The notes beneath the pieces were generated by a model that was given only the letters and a program-made list of their open reading frames with translations, ran no database searches and was not told where the DNA came from. The position numbers and the translations under genes are program-made. From PALSA-612 sp046729255 (GTDB lineage Bacteria; Actinomycetota; Thermoleophilia; Gaiellales; Gaiellaceae), in NCBI GenBank assembly GCA_046729255.1, contig JBKPGF010000071.1, forward strand, positions 1 to 5,693: a DNA stretch of 5,693 bases. The letters are read 5' to 3'. Position 1 is the first letter of the stretch; every line of letters begins with the position of its first letter. Positions 5,216 to 5,693 of this stretch are shown one piece after another.

Positions 5216-5374
5216 GTCTCTGGGGCGTCGCTGGCCAAGGAGCCAAGCGCGCGGCGCGCAGGACAGTATCCGGACATACGGCCAAGCGCCGCGAGCGCAG
5301 GATGCTGCCGCCAGCGGCGTCACCCTTCGGCGGAGCCCGGCTCCGCCGGGCGTGAGTCGAAGGGGGCCAGAGAC
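5216..5374 (-). repeat. MITE-like palindromic intergenic repeat, copy B (between nuoF and nuoG), inverted relative to copy A
   Basis: About 159 bp with perfect 8-bp terminal inverted repeats, GTCTCTGG (5216-5223) and CCAGAGAC (5367-5374). The interior is the reverse complement of copy A, with perfect blocks at 5277-5300 (24 nt), 5307-5319 (13 nt) and 5227-5237 (11 nt). It holds a near-perfect 21-nt palindrome (5328-5348, ten pairs around C5338). That overlaps an alternative stem GCCCGGC-TCC-GCCGGGC (5335-5351), the counterpart of the copy A stem, with only the loop changed (GAA against GGA when read in the same direction). An outer stem CCCTTCG (5323-5329) can pair with CGAAGGG (5358-5364). 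A frame from ATG 5199 to TGA 5378 (59 aa, arginine-rich) crosses it but resembles no known protein. Confidence 0.75.
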
Positions 5375-5390
5375 GTGAGCGAGCCCGTGC

Positions 5391-5693
5391 ATGCCTGATC
5401 TCGTCAAGCTCACGGTCGACGACCGCGAGGTCGAGGTGCCGGCGGGCACGGGCCTCGTGGAGACGGCGGCGGCGGCAGGCATCGAGATTCCGGTCTTCTG
5501 CTACGAGCCGCGGCTGGGCCCGCCGGTCGGTGCCTGCCGGATGTGCCTCGTGGAGATCGAGGGCATTGGAAAGCCTCAGGCCGGATGCACGCTGACCGCG
5601 CAGGACGGCATGGTCGTGAAGACCGCGCGAACGTCCGAGCTCGCCGCGGCAGCTCAGCACTCGACGCTCGAGTTCATCCTCGTCAATCACCCG
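5391..5693 (+). CDS. nuoG: NADH-quinone oxidoreductase subunit G, N-terminal [2Fe-2S] part, cut by the window edge
   Basis: The frame from ATG 5391 is open to the edge and gives 101 residues. They form the ferredoxin-like N-terminal domain of NuoG, the large subunit that carries several clusters linking NuoF to the connecting module. The [2Fe-2S] N1b ligands are visible: C37 (VFCYEPRLG), C49 and C52 (GACRMCLVE) and C66 (AGCTLTA). The stretch STLEFILVNHP (91-101) is what precedes the next cluster-binding segment in this family. No other in-frame start lies between 5391 and the stop at 5376-5378. The ribosome binding site is weak (GAGCGAG, 5377-5383). A 7-codon frame, GTG 5375 to TGA 5398, overlaps the start, so initiation may depend on ribosomes arriving from upstream. 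NuoG is usually about 700-900 aa, so most is missing. Confidence 0.95.
   Translation, partial: MPDLVKLTVDDREVEVPAGTGLVETAAAAGIEIPVFCYEPRLGPPVGACRMCLVEIEGIGKPQAGCTLTAQDGMVVKTARTSELAAAAQHSTLEFILVNHP

Noticed and set aside
3276..5374. The inverted repeats as a composite transposon carrying nuoEF or as an invertible switch
   Set aside because: nuoE and nuoF belong in conserved operon order between nuoD and nuoG, there is no transposase or recombinase, and inversion would disrupt complex I.

Overview
The window carries the first part of a respiratory complex I operon (nuoA-nuoB-nuoC-nuoD-nuoE-nuoF-nuoG, nuoG cut by the right edge), all on the + strand. A divergent gene for an ErpA/HesB-type iron-sulfur carrier is cut by the left edge. 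The DNA is strongly GC-rich, GTG starts are common, and nuoC and nuoD are separate genes. This fits a high-GC Actinomycetota, perhaps a Thermoleophilia-like lineage, but that placement is inference and no marker gene here settles it.

Layout: 1-224 (-) is the 5' part of the A-type carrier gene. 225-380 is a divergent control region with two extended -10-like motifs (one per direction) and an 8-bp inverted repeat. 381-743 is nuoA. 744-882 is a gap with three hairpins. nuoB (883-1458), nuoC (1455-2009) and nuoD (2009-3265) overlap head to tail. 3266-3434 is a gap filled by an approximately 150-bp palindromic repeat (copy A). nuoE (3435-3899) and nuoF (3886-5202) overlap by 14 nt. 5203-5390 is a gap holding a second, inverted copy of the same repeat (copy B). 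nuoG starts at 5391 and runs off the window.

How the genes work together: NuoE, NuoF and NuoG form the NADH-oxidising arm (FMN and several Fe-S clusters). NuoB, NuoC and NuoD form the quinone-reducing connecting module. NuoA is a small membrane subunit at the arm junction. All ligand cysteines expected in the visible parts of NuoB, NuoE, NuoF and NuoG are present, so the complex looks functional. The neighbouring Fe-S carrier could supply clusters to these subunits.

The least ordinary content lies in the gaps. An otherwise tightly overlapped operon is opened at A|B, D|E and F|G. The last two gaps hold inverted copies of one MITE-like element with short terminal inverted repeats, internal stems and a 24-nt perfect match. 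Each gap begins exactly at an RTGA stop/start overlap, stays open in that frame, and ends at another RTGA, which at nuoB and nuoE is the real start codon.
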